The translations under genes and the position numbers were made by a program. Shown piece by piece: positions 21,307-22,219 of a stretch of 22,219 bases of DNA. The notes under the pieces were generated by a model, which did no database searches, was not told where the DNA came from, and saw only the letters and a list, made by a program, of their open reading frames with translations. Each line of letters begins with the position of its first letter. The stretch's first letter is position 1. The DNA lies in NCBI GenBank assembly GCA_036398215.1, contig DASWHK010000151.1, positions 1 through 22,219 on the forward strand, given 5' to 3'. This DNA comes from DASWHK01 sp036398215 (GTDB lineage Bacteria; Acidobacteriota; UBA890).

Positions 21307-21339
21307 GACGACGGGATCCATGGCGTTGGCCCCGTCGTC
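21307..21339. terminator. Hairpin between convergent genes, possible bidirectional terminator
   Basis: GACGACGGG (21307-21315) and CCCGTCGTC (21331-21339) form a perfect 9-bp stem with a 15-nt loop. It lies between the convergent ends of the membrane aminopropyltransferase-like gene (21235) and the hexapeptide-repeat gene (21376). No T-run is present on either side, so the terminator role is tentative. Confidence 0.35.
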
Positions 21340-21375
21340 CGCTCACGCAGCCGTCGTCGATTCATGGGTTGCCGG

Positions 21376-22023
21376 TCAAGGCTCGCCGGGCCCGCCCTCA
21401 TCGTGGCGCCCGGCCGGTACCCCGATGATCTTGTCGTCGAAGTGGGCGGCGAGCGCGCGCCCGTAGCGGAGCGTCAGCTCGGGCATCACGGTCTCGCCGG
21501 GTGCCGGCGGCTCGAGGTTGAAGACCGCGCGCAGGAACTCGAGCTGCTGCTGGATCTCCCAGATCTCCTCGTGTCGATGCGGGGGGTAGATGCGGGCCGG
21601 ATCGCCGACCGCCACCCATCCGATCGGGACCGTGGCGTCGGGCGGCAGCGTCGTGCGCAGGTGCACGACGCCGTTGATGCGCACCTCGGAGCGGGCGCCG
21701 ATGCGAGCGCCGTTGAAGACCGTCGCCCCGGTGGCGAGAAACACGTTGTCCTCGACGTCGCAGCCGGTCAAATAGGCCCGCGGGCCGACCAGCACGTTGT
21801 CGCCGAGCCGGGCAGGGTGGCGCCGCGTCGCTCGCAGGACGGCGTTCTCCATGACGATGCACTGCGCGCCGATCTCCAGGGCGCCGCCCTCGGCGGTCAG
21901 CACGGCGCCGAACAGGATGCGGCTGCGCGCCCCGACCCGGACGTTGCCGCTGAGCACGGCGGTAGGAGCGACGTAGGCACTGGGGTCGACGGTCGGGCGC
22001 TCGCCCAGGTGCTCGATCAACAT
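21376..22023 (-). CDS. Left-handed beta-helix (hexapeptide repeat) protein, gamma-carbonic-anhydrase-like, without zinc ligands
   Basis: A 215-aa protein. Hexapeptide repeats run from about 12 to 145 (VDPSAYVAPTAVLSGNVRVG, then IGAQCIVMEN, LGDNVLVGPRAYLTG, VEDNVFLATGATVFNGARIG) and are followed by VPIGWVAVGDPARI and a helical tail. The layout and spacing match the gamma-carbonic-anhydrase/PaaY-YrdA family, but the three zinc-binding histidines are replaced: by position, R64, P81 and T86 stand where the ligands should be. Carbonic anhydrase activity is therefore not expected; a scaffold or acyltransferase-like role is possible. H121 is present but not at a ligand position. The start is ATG 22023 with GGAG about 9 nt upstream. 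The C-terminal tail (about 150-215) is longer than in minimal family members. Confidence 0.85.
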   Translation of the reverse strand: MLIEHLGERPTVDPSAYVAPTAVLSGNVRVGARSRILFGAVLTAEGGALEIGAQCIVMENAVLRATRRHPARLGDNVLVGPRAYLTGCDVEDNVFLATGATVFNGARIGARSEVRINGVVHLRTTLPPDATVPIGWVAVGDPARIYPPHRHEEIWEIQQQLEFLRAVFNLEPPAPGETVMPELTLRYGRALAAHFDDKIIGVPAGRHDEGGPGEP

Positions 22024-22219
22024 CCGCTGGCTCCGATCGTTGGCAAGGTCGGCTGCGTTGGCCCCAGACGAAGGATCTATTCTGCCTACCCTTTATGCTG
22101 ATGCGTGCCGGGGAGCGGCGTCGGCGCGGCGGATCTTACTACGGGGCTCGCCCGTCCCCACCGGCCGGCTTGGCGCCGTGCCTCGTTCTGCCGCTCCAGC
22201 GGGCTGCTTGACACCGTCA
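22024..22219. other. Right edge, no gene supported
   Basis: This stretch is upstream of the hexapeptide-repeat gene and probably carries its promoter on the minus strand. AT-richer sequence at about 22076-22100 contains possible -10-like boxes, but none has a convincing -35 partner. No coding signal was recognised. Confidence 0.4.

Overview
The window is a GC-rich bacterial chromosome segment of about 22 kb with dense coding, strong G/C at third codon positions and frequent GTG starts. The mix of families (TPR-fused sulfatase-like protein, sigma/membrane-protein/CHAT operon, large exported Asp-box protein, membrane-fused spermidine-synthase-like protein) fits Acidobacteriota best, possibly a Thermoanaerobaculia-like lineage. 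This is inference: there is no rRNA or ribosomal marker here, and Planctomycetota, Gemmatimonadota or Myxococcota are not excluded. No CRISPR array, complete tRNA or intact transposase was seen.

Layout. (1) 176-386: a possible tiny transcription unit with a promoter, a 28-codon single-helix membrane peptide and a strong hairpin. (2) 434-2608: membrane-anchored sulfatase-superfamily protein with a TPR tail. (3) 2715-3449 (-): PilZ-receiver response regulator, divergent from (4) 3713-8594: a three-gene, translationally coupled operon of an unusual sigma-70-family factor, a membrane protein with two HxxxCxxC fingers, and a 1021-residue TPR-CHAT (caspase-like) protein. (5) 10534-8605 (-): a second coupled operon of ECF sigma factor, membrane anti-sigma-like protein and secreted secretin-N-like protein. 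It meets operon (4) tail to tail. (6) 10878-12365: exported alpha/beta hydrolase whose translation start lies in a 48-bp tandem repeat. (7) 12703-16613: ArsR-type regulator followed by an exported Asp-box/VPS10-like protein, behind an AT-rich promoter with a Fur-like element. (8) 16707-17807: M50 site-2-type protease with CBS domains. (9) 18136-18630: pilin-like protein. (10) 18845-21235: multi-spanning spermidine-synthase-like protein with hairpins in its leader. (11) 21376-22023 (-): hexapeptide-repeat protein of the gamma-carbonic-anhydrase family that lacks the zinc histidines.

How the genes may work together. Operon (4) is the best candidate for an under-described system. A sigma factor, its likely membrane-bound inhibitor and a caspase-like peptidase are made in fixed order with 4-nt overlaps (ATGA, GTGA). 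The inhibitor has cytoplasmic fingers, one helix and a fibronectin-like outer domain. The CHAT protein has an intact His/Cys dyad and an N-terminal hydrophobic segment. A plausible model is proteolysis-controlled release of the sigma factor, similar in logic to the TPR-CHAT/Csx30/sigma module of type III-E CRISPR but with no CRISPR component. The M50 protease at 16707 is of the kind that performs intramembrane cleavage of anti-sigma factors, but nothing in the sequence links it directly.
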